From Bacteroidales bacterium (GTDB taxonomy: Bacteria; Bacteroidota; Bacteroidia; Bacteroidales; Muribaculaceae), in the NCBI GenBank assembly GCA_021205635.1, contig JAJPXC010000152.1:1-64000 (forward strand): 64,000 bases of DNA. The letters are read 5' to 3'. Positions within the stretch are counted from its first letter, which is position 1; each line of letters opens with the position of its first letter. A program made the translations under genes and the position numbers. Below the pieces are notes generated by a model. It made no database searches. It saw only the letters and a program-made list of their open reading frames with translations, and was not told where the DNA came from. Below, piece after piece: positions 25,985 to 35,700 of the stretch.

Positions 25985-28900
25985 TCACTTATCGTTTATG
26001 AGGACTTTCGTGACAGTGGTACCTTGGCGCATCAAGTAAACGCCAGTCGAGGGATGGCTTATGCGGATACCTTGGAGATTGTAATATTCCACAGGCGCAT
26101 CGTTGGAGCCGATGGACTCAATGCCCGTCTGGGTGGCGTCGTTGATCAGCATCACCTGACCGGTGGGCTCATACGTGAGCTTCTTAACAGTAATAGCGGC
26201 ATTAGCCCACGAATTGAGACTGTTTGTCTCTTCGTCGCCGTCCTGAGCCACGTTGGTAAGAGTGTAATAGCTTCCCTCATCAACACCCGTGGTGGTGTAA
26301 ACATACTTGGAATCGTAGTTTTTGTCGGCGATGGCGAAAGTTTCGTTAGCCGCAAGGGAGATGCCATTCTCTGACGTGAGGGTATAGAGACCTGTGGTAT
26401 TGTCGTAGTCGAGGCGATAAGCATCGTAATCGTCAGTGAGCGACGTGGATTTGGGACGAACGGATGTTGTCGCAGCCTCATCGGTGGACGCCACCAACCA
26501 ATTGTTGGCGGCCAAGCTGAGGTAAAGCACCTCTGGGCCCGAAACAGTCACGGTATTGTCGTTGGAATTGAGCGTGATGGTGTGGTGTTCCCAGATGTCG
26601 CTTTCCAGCCAGCAGTTGTAACCCGAGGTTACCTCCAATGTCTGACCCTGACGCAAGCCACCACCGTAGGAAGTGGTCCAGCTGGCATCAAACACGAATC
26701 GGGGATTTGTGGCTTCTCCCTTTGCGCCATAATAACCCGTGGCCGTGTAAATGCCGGGAGTTACCGGGGTCATCAGTTGGGAGTCGGTTGTAGCCCAACC
26801 GTTGTCGCCGCAATGGGAGTCGGTGAGCCAAACGAAGGAAACGGTCACCTCCAAGGTCTTGGCGTTGAACGTGATCATGTATTTCTCCTTGACGTCGCCG
26901 TCGAAGTAAGCGGCCGTGCTGCCTGTGCATCCTGCCTCAAGAGTTAGGGAGCCAGGGAGAGAGACTTTTGACCAAGTGGAAGAACCGTACATGGTAGTCC
27001 AAGTATCGTCAACAATCAGGAAGTTGCCCCAGCCGTTAGCCTCCGTGCAGTCGGCATCGATTCCAGTGATATAGTAAAGGCCGTCGCCAGCGTAGGTCAT
27101 CTTGTTGGTTAATCCCCATGAGTTGAACCCGCCAGTTAGATAAAAATCGCCATAATCGGTCTCCTCATCGCCCGTTCCGGGTTCCTCTGTGCCGCCTTCG
27201 CCTGCGTTGGCTCCGTAGACGTGGCCGGTGGATGAGTAATCCTGGAATGTCTCGGCGGGGCCGTAGGTGGTAGTGGTGGTGCCATTGTAGAATTTCACGC
27301 TTGCTGGCTCGGTGGAGAGTTCAACCGAGGCTATCCAGTAGCCCGTGGTGGAGTCGTAGGTCATGCGCATGCCGGGAGTAACGCCCACCAACGAGTTGCC
27401 GTCGGCATCAAGATAGTCAACGAAAACAACCTCCCACGTGGTCGAGCCGTTGTTATAAGCCACGGTATACCCTGTATAGGTGACAGTTTCACTCTCCCAA
27501 GGGTTAGTGGAATCGGAAGTGATCTGGCATTTGGAGAGCTCTTTGTTAAACCACCAATAACAGGTTGATGCTATGGCAATGTTCAAGTCGCTATTCCAAC
27601 TCGTGGCAGAAGTGACTGAAAAATCAGTATTCAAAGCCGTGACCCAAGCGCCTCCGTAATAGACCGACCAAGCGCCGTCCTTGCAGAAGTCAAATGCGGC
27701 TCCCGATGAAACCTTCACGCCCGGACAAACATAGTAGACATTGCCGTCGTCGGTGCTCATCTCGTAATAGGCGTTGCCGCTATCGTAGACGTAGAGCGAG
27801 TAGGAATCGTAATCGGTGGTGTCACCGGTGGAAGGAGCGGTCGTGGCGGTGTAGAAGTTAATGGTGAGAGCTGAGGGATTTACCGTGACAGTCCAAGTGG
27901 CCGCGTAGGGGATTTGGAAGCCACCCGACCAAATGTTGGTGTAGCTCATGGTCACGCCATTTTTCACCTCACCTGATGGAGCCACGCCAGCGGCCTTGCA
28001 AGTGTCCTCATCGCCATAGGCGGTGCAAAGCAGCACATACTCATTTGTGGAGTAAGTGGTAAACGAGCCGGTGAAAAGCCCTGTGGTGGAGTCGTAGGTG
28101 AGAGCCGTTGGAGAGGTGTATGACCACGAATTGTCGCTTCCCACATAGTAAATCGTGGCGGGAGTTTCGTCCTCATCACCGTTGTCGTCGCCTCCTGTGT
28201 TATCGCCACCGTCGGTGGTGGAATAAGAGAAATCGACCAGATTGGTCAGGTCGACCTCCGATTTGCTCTTGCAGGCGTCCCACCAGGGGTTAGGGACGAC
28301 ATTAACGCCAACGTAGGTGGATGGCCATGAGTTATTGGAGCTATAGCTTGCGTAATCCTTGGTATAGCAAGCGTTGAGGGCATATCCCATAAGATTGCTG
28401 CCTTCCGGCTCCCAATAGAACACGCCTACACAGTTGTAGGTGGAGCCATCTCGGAGGGTTGAGAAGAATTCCGAGGCGTAGTTGGTGACATCGGTGTTGC
28501 ACTGGGTAACACTCTTGTAATAGTTGGAGCTGGAGCTGTTGGAAGTGCTATAATTGCAGTTCATGCCGGTCTCGCAGATGATCACGGGCATATTGTAGGT
28601 GCTGTTGATCAAGCTGATAACGGCCAAGGAGTTGGACCAACCCGATCCGGACTTCCAAGTGGCGGTGGCGTTGGCGTCGGAGTATTCAAGGGTGGGATAA
28701 AGTGATAGGCCAATGAGGTCGCACTTTGTGCCGAAGCCGAAACCGTTCTTCTGCAACATTTTCATCACCCAAGGCACCTCGCAGACGCCCCACCAGGAGT
28801 CGCTCGACACGCCCTTGGTGGTCTTGGTGAGATGGAGCACTGTCTTGGTGTCGGGATAAACGGCTTTGGCCGCGTCGGCGCAAGCGTTCCACACGGTCAC

Positions 28901-29638
28901 GAAATTGGCTGTCTGGGTGTCGGTGTAAGCCGTTCCGCTGTTGGTATAAAAGGGAATACGGCAGCTGAGATCCCATTCGGTGACGGTGTCGTAACTGCTT
29001 AAGGATCCCACCTTAGAGGGAAGTTTGTATTTGAGCATGCCGTAGTTGGTCTCGTTGCCGATCTGCACCCATGCCACGTTGACGTTGTTGTCGTGAAGCA
29101 CTTGGAGCACATCTGATACATGCTTCGCCGCTGTGGAGGCAAGCTCGGAAATGGTTGAGCAGCTTTCCCAAGATTTGGGCACAAACTGCTTTCCGGGGTC
29201 GGCCCAAGTATCGGAGAGCTGGAACGACACCATCACTCGCATGCCCATGTCGGCGTAACGCTTAGCCAAAGCTTGCATTTCCGAGATTGAACAGGTGCCG
29301 TAGGTGCTGAGCGTTTGGGCTACAGCCCCGTTGTCGGCACTGTAAAAATAGAAGTCGTTCTTCACAAGCGTTTGCGTGGGGTCAACCCAAACGCGCAACC
29401 TCACCGCGTCGAAGCCGTAATTGACGCACATGGTCTCGAGGTTGGTGAACGGGGTAGTGGCCGAGGTCGATTCGTAATAGGTGTAGTAGTTGTTGTCCTC
29501 GATGTACTTTTGCCACGACAAGTCGCCTCCTATGGCGAAATCAGGGTACCCGTTGGCGGGTGCCTTCGTGGGCGTGGAAGCGTGTGATGAGCCTGCCGCG
29601 ATGAGTATCGCAGCCAGCATAAGCAAGCATTTCTTCAT
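25985..29638 (-). CDS. multidomain GH53 endo-beta-1,4-galactanase
   Basis: 1217-aa secreted enzyme. A signal peptide (MKKCLLMLAAILIAAGSSHAS) is followed by a GH53 barrel (about 30-460): GFDAVRLRVWVDP, VMVSFQLSDTWADPGKQ, WVQIGNETNYG with the expected acid/base Glu, and VIICETGMNC with the likely nucleophile. An acidic linker (GGDDNGDEDE, about 485) then leads into several beta-sandwich modules, including SYSLYVYDSGNAYYEMSTDDG, a module shared with neighbouring proteins. The C-terminus is the shared tail EYYNLQGIRISHPSTGVYL. It lies 16 bases behind the second GH53 gene, so the two are probably co-transcribed. Extra modules are likely carbohydrate-binding. Confidence 0.9.
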   Translation of the reverse strand: MKKCLLMLAAILIAAGSSHASTPTKAPANGYPDFAIGGDLSWQKYIEDNNYYTYYESTSATTPFTNLETMCVNYGFDAVRLRVWVDPTQTLVKNDFYFYSADNGAVAQTLSTYGTCSISEMQALAKRYADMGMRVMVSFQLSDTWADPGKQFVPKSWESCSTISELASTAAKHVSDVLQVLHDNNVNVAWVQIGNETNYGMLKYKLPSKVGSLSSYDTVTEWDLSCRIPFYTNSGTAYTDTQTANFVTVWNACADAAKAVYPDTKTVLHLTKTTKGVSSDSWWGVCEVPWVMKMLQKNGFGFGTKCDLIGLSLYPTLEYSDANATATWKSGSGWSNSLAVISLINSTYNMPVIICETGMNCNYSTSNSSSSNYYKSVTQCNTDVTNYASEFFSTLRDGSTYNCVGVFYWEPEGSNLMGYALNACYTKDYASYSSNNSWPSTYVGVNVVPNPWWDACKSKSEVDLTNLVDFSYSTTDGGDNTGGDDNGDEDETPATIYYVGSDNSWSYTSPTALTYDSTTGLFTGSFTTYSTNEYVLLCTAYGDEDTCKAAGVAPSGEVKNGVTMSYTNIWSGGFQIPYAATWTVTVNPSALTINFYTATTAPSTGDTTDYDSYSLYVYDSGNAYYEMSTDDGNVYYVCPGVKVSSGAAFDFCKDGAWSVYYGGAWVTALNTDFSVTSATSWNSDLNIAIASTCYWWFNKELSKCQITSDSTNPWESETVTYTGYTVAYNNGSTTWEVVFVDYLDADGNSLVGVTPGMRMTYDSTTGYWIASVELSTEPASVKFYNGTTTTTYGPAETFQDYSSTGHVYGANAGEGGTEEPGTGDEETDYGDFYLTGGFNSWGLTNKMTYAGDGLYYITGIDADCTEANGWGNFLIVDDTWTTMYGSSTWSKVSLPGSLTLEAGCTGSTAAYFDGDVKEKYMITFNAKTLEVTVSFVWLTDSHCGDNGWATTDSQLMTPVTPGIYTATGYYGAKGEATNPRFVFDASWTTSYGGGLRQGQTLEVTSGYNCWLESDIWEHHTITLNSNDNTVTVSGPEVLYLSLAANNWLVASTDEAATTSVRPKSTSLTDDYDAYRLDYDNTTGLYTLTSENGISLAANETFAIADKNYDSKYVYTTTGVDEGSYYTLTNVAQDGDEETNSLNSWANAAITVKKLTYEPTGQVMLINDATQTGIESIGSNDAPVEYYNLQGIRISHPSTGVYLMRQGTTVTKVLINDK

Positions 29639-29654
29639 GTTATGGAATTATGAT

Positions 29655-31502
29655 TTAGTTGGTATTAAGGCGTTTATATGTATGGGAACCGCGCCGCTCG
29701 ATGTAAAATCCCGAAATCGGAGCGGGAATGCGTAGGCCCTGAAGGTTGTAGTATTCCGGGGTGGTGGAATCGAGGTCGGGAACGACGGTCGACACGCCAC
29801 TGTCGATATCGCTCCAGGGGCAGACGGTGTCGGCGGTGATGGACATCGCGTGGGTGTCGTGACGGTACCACCAGGTGTCGGTAGCTGATACTGCTGTTGA
29901 AGTCCAGGCGGTCCAATCGTTGGCATCGTTGAGGATTCCCTGCTGGTTGAGGCCAACCTCGGCGTTACCCAAGGCGATGGAGAAATCCTCGGTGGCAACC
30001 TTGAAGTTGAACCACTGCGAGGCCTCATAGCCGGTGAGCGTGTAGAGAAGGCCGTCGGTGGTGGTCATCTCCACGAAATTGTTCTGGTTGGTGTAATAGT
30101 AGAGATAGAGCTTGAGATCGGGGTCGGGCACGAAATCGGGAGTGGTGTCGTCGTTGATTCGGTACTCCTCCAATCCGCCCGCCGGGAAGGTGGAATGAGC
30201 TTCAACAGTGGTCCACCAGGCGTTGGCCGTGACCTTGTCGCGGGGCCAAGACGCACCCGGGGTGATTGACACACATGCGCCCTTGGCGTAATTCTTCATG
30301 TAATCGGTCTCCGGCTCCCAGTAGAACAGGCCGTCGCAAGTGCTCTCGTCGGTGTCCAATTTCTCGATCAGGTATTGGGTGAAAGCGGCCACATCGGTGT
30401 TGCACTGGTCGATGTAGCACTTCTGGAGGTCGGCTGCAGACACGCCCTCGGTATTGGCTGAGAGTGAATACTCGTTGTTCATTCCCATTTCGGCGAGGAT
30501 GGTGCGAAAACCATATTTAGCGTAGATGTTGTTGATGGTGGTAATGTCCAGGTCGGCGTATGTTTTCCATTTGGCGGTGTATACGTCCTGACCGTCGTCC
30601 AATCCGGGGTAGAGCGAAAGGCCGATGTAGTCGCAAATGTCAGTTGAGAAACCGGCCTTGTCGAGCAGGTTGAGCGACCAGTTTAGGGTACTCCAGTTGA
30701 CCGTTTTGGTAAGGTGTAGCACCGTCTTGGTGCCGGGATAAATTTCCTTGGCGGCACGGGAGGCGTCGGTGAACACGCGCACGAAATTTTTTGTGGTCTC
30801 GCTCGGCACGTTGGGCACTTTTTGCGAGATCTCGCAGCCCCATTCCTCGCTGGTGACAGTGGTGCCCGATGCCGACGGCACTTTCCATTTCAGCATGCCG
30901 TTGTTCACCTCATTGCCGATTTGTGTCCATGCCACGTTGACGTTGGCGTTGTGCAAGAGGGTTAGCACCTCGGTGATATGGCCGCAGACGTAGGCCGACA
31001 GGTCGTCAACCGACGTGCAATCGTTCCAAGCCTCAGGGATGAACTGGCGACCGGGATCGGCCCACATATCCGACAGTTGGAACGACACCATCACGCGGTG
31101 GCCTTGCTTGGCCAGTCGTTTGGCGAGCGCGACCATCTCATCCACCGAGCAGGTGCCGTAGGTCGACATCTCTTCGTACTCATAGCCGTCGGCGGTGAAC
31201 GTGAAGCCCGACATGGCCATATCGGTCTTAGGGTTAACCCACACACGCAGGCGCACAGCGTCGATTCCGTGATCCATAAGCATCGCCGGGATGGTGGTCA
31301 AAGCGTCGGAGGTTACCTCAGTTCCGGTGTAATATTGGTGTAGATGGTTGGTCTCGATATACGGTGTCCACGACACGTCGGCACCGAGCGCTAACCGGGG
31401 ATAACCGTCAACCGGTGTCATCGTCGCGTCGGCCGCGGTCATGGTTAGAGCCGAAACAGCCAGCAGACCGGTGAATAATATTTTGGATGTCGTTGGTTTC
31501 AT
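29655..31502 (-). CDS. secreted GH53 endo-beta-1,4-galactanase
   Basis: 615 aa with a signal peptide (LFTGLLAVSALTMTAADA), a GH53 barrel (about 30-455: GIDAVRLRVWVNP, VMVSFQLSDMWADPGRQ, WTQIGNEVNNG, TILAEMGMNN), one module beginning KLYLYYYTNQNNFVEMTTTDG (about 475-560) and the shared tail EYYNLQGLRIPAPISGFYI. It is a simpler paralogue of the enzyme at 25985; the two barrels align throughout. Two galactanases with different accessory modules may split surface attack and fine trimming (inference). The only -7-like sequence upstream is TAACTTCG at 31534-31541, which lacks the shared operator. Confidence 0.9.
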   Translation of the reverse strand: MKPTTSKILFTGLLAVSALTMTAADATMTPVDGYPRLALGADVSWTPYIETNHLHQYYTGTEVTSDALTTIPAMLMDHGIDAVRLRVWVNPKTDMAMSGFTFTADGYEYEEMSTYGTCSVDEMVALAKRLAKQGHRVMVSFQLSDMWADPGRQFIPEAWNDCTSVDDLSAYVCGHITEVLTLLHNANVNVAWTQIGNEVNNGMLKWKVPSASGTTVTSEEWGCEISQKVPNVPSETTKNFVRVFTDASRAAKEIYPGTKTVLHLTKTVNWSTLNWSLNLLDKAGFSTDICDYIGLSLYPGLDDGQDVYTAKWKTYADLDITTINNIYAKYGFRTILAEMGMNNEYSLSANTEGVSAADLQKCYIDQCNTDVAAFTQYLIEKLDTDESTCDGLFYWEPETDYMKNYAKGACVSITPGASWPRDKVTANAWWTTVEAHSTFPAGGLEEYRINDDTTPDFVPDPDLKLYLYYYTNQNNFVEMTTTDGLLYTLTGYEASQWFNFKVATEDFSIALGNAEVGLNQQGILNDANDWTAWTSTAVSATDTWWYRHDTHAMSITADTVCPWSDIDSGVSTVVPDLDSTTPEYYNLQGLRIPAPISGFYIERRGSHTYKRLNTN

Positions 31503-31543
31503 AGGAGGTGCCTGATAAGATTCTACAATAACGCGAAGTTAGC

Positions 31544-31576
31544 GAAAAAGATGGAGCCGCGGCCTCGCGGCCCCAT
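31544..31576 (-). terminator. Rho-independent terminator after the 304-aa gene
   Basis: On the minus strand GGGGCCGCGAGGCCGCGGCTCC folds with CGCGG arms and is followed by ATCTTTTT (hairpin 31553-31574, U-tract toward 31544). It would limit read-through into the GH53 genes. Confidence 0.75.
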
Positions 31577-31599
31577 CATTCTTAACTTACATACAATCT

Positions 31600-32514
31600 T
31601 TATTTACCAGTGAATCTGATCTTTGTTGTTTTACTACCTTGACATTTGATGTAAATACCATGAGAAGGATTCATTACCCTTATACCTTGAAGATTATAAT
31701 AGATAGGATCGGAAGTTTCGTTGTCGTCAAAGATGTTGGTCACCGAGGTTTCGCCGCTGATTGTCAAGGCACCTGTTTCCTTGTTAAAGGTGAAGGTGTC
31801 GGATGCCTCGGGACACCAATCGGTAATCCAAGCCTCGCCGGTTCCACCCAGGACCAAGGTGATAGGCTCGTTCTTGACGATTGCGGGATAGGTCTCGTCG
31901 GCGGGAGCGTAAATCTCGGTCCAGTCGGCGTTATGCACCTGGATGCCCTTATAGCCGTCGATAGCGCCGGCGGGGAAAGCATAGCCGGTAGCGGTGTAAA
32001 TGATACCATCCTTCGACGACATGGGGATGTTGATATTGGCCTCGTTGGTCACGTCGTAGGCATAGAGAGAGAGGTCGGTGTATTCGTCGCCGGGCTCTCC
32101 GATGATGATAGGGTTATCGGAGTTGGCTGAGATCACAAATTTTTTTGTGGATTTCTGGAAATAGATGTAGTTGCTTTCCGAGAGGGTCCAGCCCCAAATC
32201 CAACCGCCTTGGCCGTTGCCACCGGCGCCGTCGAAGTCGAGCACGGTGTTGAGTTTAACCTCGGGCCAGTTGTCGGGGCAGTAGACTGTCGACCAGTCGG
32301 CGGTCACTACCTGCACGCCGCTGAGGTCGGTAGCTGAGTTGGTGAACGTGTTGCCGGTGGCGCTGTACATGTCACCGTCGTCGGTGGTAAGCTCGATGTA
32401 ATTGTTTTCGGCTCCGGCCTTGTCGTAGGCGTACATAAACAGTGAATCGTAAGCCTTGGCGTTAAGGGAGCACATCATGGAAGCCGCGGTGGCGAGGAGT
32501 ACTATTTGTTTCAT
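31600..32514 (-). CDS. secreted two-module protein with shared C-terminal tail
   Basis: 304 aa from ATG 32514 (MKQIVLLATAASMMCSLNAKA, signal peptide); a longer reading upstream would run through the promoter. Two copies of the same module follow: SLFMYAYDKAGAENNYIELT with DDGDMYSATG (about 27-130) and SLYAYDVTNEANINIPMSS with KDGIIYTATG (about 148-250). Each has NADW or TADW motifs typical of aromatic sugar-binding platforms. It ends with the shared tail IYYNLQGIRVMNPSHGIYI. No catalytic domain is seen. I infer a galactan-binding surface protein; it has its own operator-controlled promoter. Confidence 0.65.
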   Translation of the reverse strand: MKQIVLLATAASMMCSLNAKAYDSLFMYAYDKAGAENNYIELTTDDGDMYSATGNTFTNSATDLSGVQVVTADWSTVYCPDNWPEVKLNTVLDFDGAGGNGQGGWIWGWTLSESNYIYFQKSTKKFVISANSDNPIIIGEPGDEYTDLSLYAYDVTNEANINIPMSSKDGIIYTATGYAFPAGAIDGYKGIQVHNADWTEIYAPADETYPAIVKNEPITLVLGGTGEAWITDWCPEASDTFTFNKETGALTISGETSVTNIFDDNETSDPIYYNLQGIRVMNPSHGIYIKCQGSKTTKIRFTGK

Positions 32515-32565
32515 GTTGAAAAGCGATTTATGGTTGTAAAATTTGTTTGGTTCATCTTCACGTTG

Positions 32566-32632
32566 CAAAGTTACTACCGTGACCAAAAGCCTACAATGGA
32601 CATTTTCGCAACTTTTATGGACAATTTTACGA
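32566..32632 (-). promoter_or_regulatory. promoter of the 304-aa gene with proposed AraC operator (site A)
   Basis: The minus-strand -7 box TAACTTTG is at 32566-32573. Half-sites on the plus strand are ATGGACA (32596) and ATGGACAATTTTACGA (32617-32632), 21 bases apart, 23 bases from the -7 box. The intervening TTTTCGCAACTTTT is identical to site B. Confidence 0.78.
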
Positions 32633-32660
32633 TTATTCGCTTTCTATGATTAACGATAAT

Positions 32661-32690
32661 CGGGGACACCGATGTGTATCGATGTCCCCG
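32661..32690 (-). terminator. hairpin after the 1457-aa gene
   Basis: CGGGGACA with TGTCCCCG, extended by CGAT/ATCG across one mismatch, 25 bases past the stop at 32715. A U-rich run is weak. Confidence 0.6.
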
Positions 32691-32714
32691 ACCCATTAAG
32701 GAAGCTATGTGAAG

Positions 32715-35700
32715 TTAGCGAACCAAAATCTTCTGTCCACTTTGGATGTAGATTCCCGCGGGGAGAGACTTGGCGTCATCAGCGTTTACACGCATTCCTT
32801 GAAGATTGTAAATCGGCTGAGTGCAATCAAGTTCATTGGCCGATATACTCTCGATGGCGGTGGTAGTGCCCCAATCGCCTTGGAAGATGGCATGCCCACC
32901 TTTTACCACCACATAATCCTCGCTTGCTGTGAGTTCAACGGTTCCCGATTGGGTAGTACCAGTGGAAGGGAGGGCCATCGGTCGTGCTCTAACTTCCGAT
33001 TGGTTATCCGCGGAGAGGGCGGTGAGATTGGTCAGCAGGTTTTCATCATCCTTTCCGGTTTGTCGCGTACGGCTGAAGATATATACCGGGGTGATATAAA
33101 CGCAAGGGATGTTGGGCGAATTAAATTCCTGGGCGATTATGGTGCCAATCAGGGGATCAGTATCGTTAAGGAATCGTCCTGATTCATCAAGTTGGGGAAG
33201 ATTAGTCGAGCTGTAAGAGTTGTGTCCTGCGATATGCTCGACCAGATACTCATAACCGTTGTAATCATTTTCGACTGCCAGCTCGATATGGTAGAATCGG
33301 GAGGTCAACAGAGTGTTGTTGTCGGTATCGACATAATCACCGGGATCGTCAAATTCCACATGGCCACAATAGATCCAGTTCCAGGAGTTATGGCCGCTAT
33401 ACCACCGGTCAAGATATAAGCTGCCGATGGTGGCGGTTTGCTTCAACGTGTTGTTGATGGCGCGCACTGTGATGTCGCTTCCGTAAGTGGCTGCGAGGGA
33501 GGAGCCGAAGTCGGCTTGTAAGCCATCGCTGTTTGCCACATATTCGGTTTTGACGATTCGGAAGATGGGGTAGATACTTTGGGAGGGATGCACATTGGCA
33601 ATCGTGAAGGTGTATGGAGCGGCCAATTCATGTTCCGCTTGGTCATAATAGACCACATTGTCGTTAATAACGTCACCCAAGTTGTTGACGAGCGACACGG
33701 TATAATGGATGTCGTAGTGAGAGAGGATGGCCTCAGTGACATTAGGTTGCCGGAACTTGATTACGCAATCGAGCAGGCGCGGATCGAGCTTCGATGCTTG
33801 GATGTAGATTGGTTGAGGACCGTGCGAACTTCCAGTGACAAGGTCAACTGTTGACTCTACGTTGAATTTCAAATAGTTGTCGCCATAGGTCTCGGTCAAG
33901 TCAACTTGCGGTTGCTCGTATTGATAGGTATATGAGGGTGAGTAGGGCTTGGCGATTACAGGCTGGAAATTCACCGCAACCGATGGATTACGGGTGATAT
34001 TACCGGCCTTGTAGGTCATATCGACGATGAAGGTGCCATTGTCGAGATTACCGTTTCTTTCCACCAGAGCACCATAATATTGGTTGCCGTCAAGGGTAAA
34101 CAATTCGGGAGTGAGTTGTTGATCGATGCCCAAGGTGGACGCGTCGTTCTCTTTGATCGTTAGCGAAAGCGTCACCTCTGTGTCCTCGGCAATCAACCCA
34201 TCGGCGCGATAGTCGGCAACAGTCTCTTGGAATGCTGTATAGTCGAGGGCGCGCACATAGAACATCGAGGTCCACAGGAACATCGACGGATTGGGAATCA
34301 CCTGCTTGCGGGCAACATCGGGATCGACATCCTCAGCCGCGCTTATATTGCCATCAGCGTCCATCGTGAACACGCAATAGGGAGCGTTGGAGCTGGTGCG
34401 GTAAGTGAGATAATGCTTCTCTCCTTCGTTGGTAACGATTCTCGAATTGGCGTCCAGCGAGTTGTTTATTACAGTCAGTCCCTCAGGAAGAAGCTCAAGC
34501 AGTTGCACGGCTATAGGCTCGGGATAGATGATGTTGTCGGAGTTGTAAATCGTCACTTGGTTGGATTTAGAGCTCTTGGTATTAACCACGCCATCGGAAT
34601 CCACCAAGGCCACCGTGATTTTATATAAGTATGTGCCTGCCTGGAGATTGTCATCACAAGGGAAGGTTTGAGTGCCAAAAACGTTGACGTTAACTGCGGT
34701 GGAGAGGGTAACATCCTCGGTAATCCCCGAGAACTCCTCTCCCTCAGCCGTCACGCGATAACGTTCGATGCGGTAACCTGTAATTGAAAGCGATGAATCA
34801 TCGGTGGAGGTGTTGAGTTGCCAAGTGTAGGTGAGAGCGTCCTCGTTGTCCTCGATAGTGAAGGCCTGTATTTGAGGCCCAGCGGTTTCTGAGATAAATT
34901 GGATAACAGCGTTGTTCATCGAGCCGTCGTACCAAAGGAGGATGCGGTTGAAGAACATCTCTTGATATGAGGAGGCATCCTCCTGATAGCCAGTGGTGAA
35001 GTTGGCGTAGTCGTTGTTCTTGAACACAGCGTATAGGTCGATGGTCTCTCCATTGGTTATATCAAAGCTAGCGATGGTTACCTCTTGACCCGAAGTGCCG
35101 CCATTGACGGCATACCAGCGGGGACGGTTCTCGCCCGATGTTACAAGGTTGCCACTTGAATCGTAGGTGTTCATGTGGCCTCCTTCCTCATAAGAGATCA
35201 TGTTGCCGCCTCCGCCGCTCCAAATCTTGAACGGACCCGAAAGCCAGCAATCGCGTATTACGTAGCACTCCCAGCCATCGCCACTGGTTCGGGAGCCTTG
35301 GGTGCCGTTCTCATCCATGATGAGATGCTCAAAGTTCCAATAATCGGTTGTCAGGTTTTCGTCTCCGCCTTTCACCTCCTGATTGTCGCCAAATTTCTTG
35401 GAATTGTGGCTCGTGGAGTAATATTCGCGGTAAGGGTCGCTTTCGAGATCGTCGAGCTCCGAGGATTTCACGAATGTGATGCTTCGGGAGTTGAACGCTA
35501 AGTTTTTACTGGCGATATCGACATTGAAATAAGATGGGTTGTCCTCAAACCAATCGGCGGTGTAAACCGTCTGGTAAACATAATGCCCATTGGCATCGTA
35601 GTAGGGACGGCCCTTTGTATCGTATTGGATGTAAGATTGCTCCCAGCCGTCCCAAGGGTAATATTTGTAGTTGGGAGTGTAAATGTTGTCGGAGCTGCTT

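Noticed and set aside
31534..31566. A fourth AraC operator before the second GH53 gene
   Set aside because: A -7-like TAACTTCG is present, but the ATGGA found nearby belongs to the terminator hairpin and the 21-base pair of half-sites is missing.
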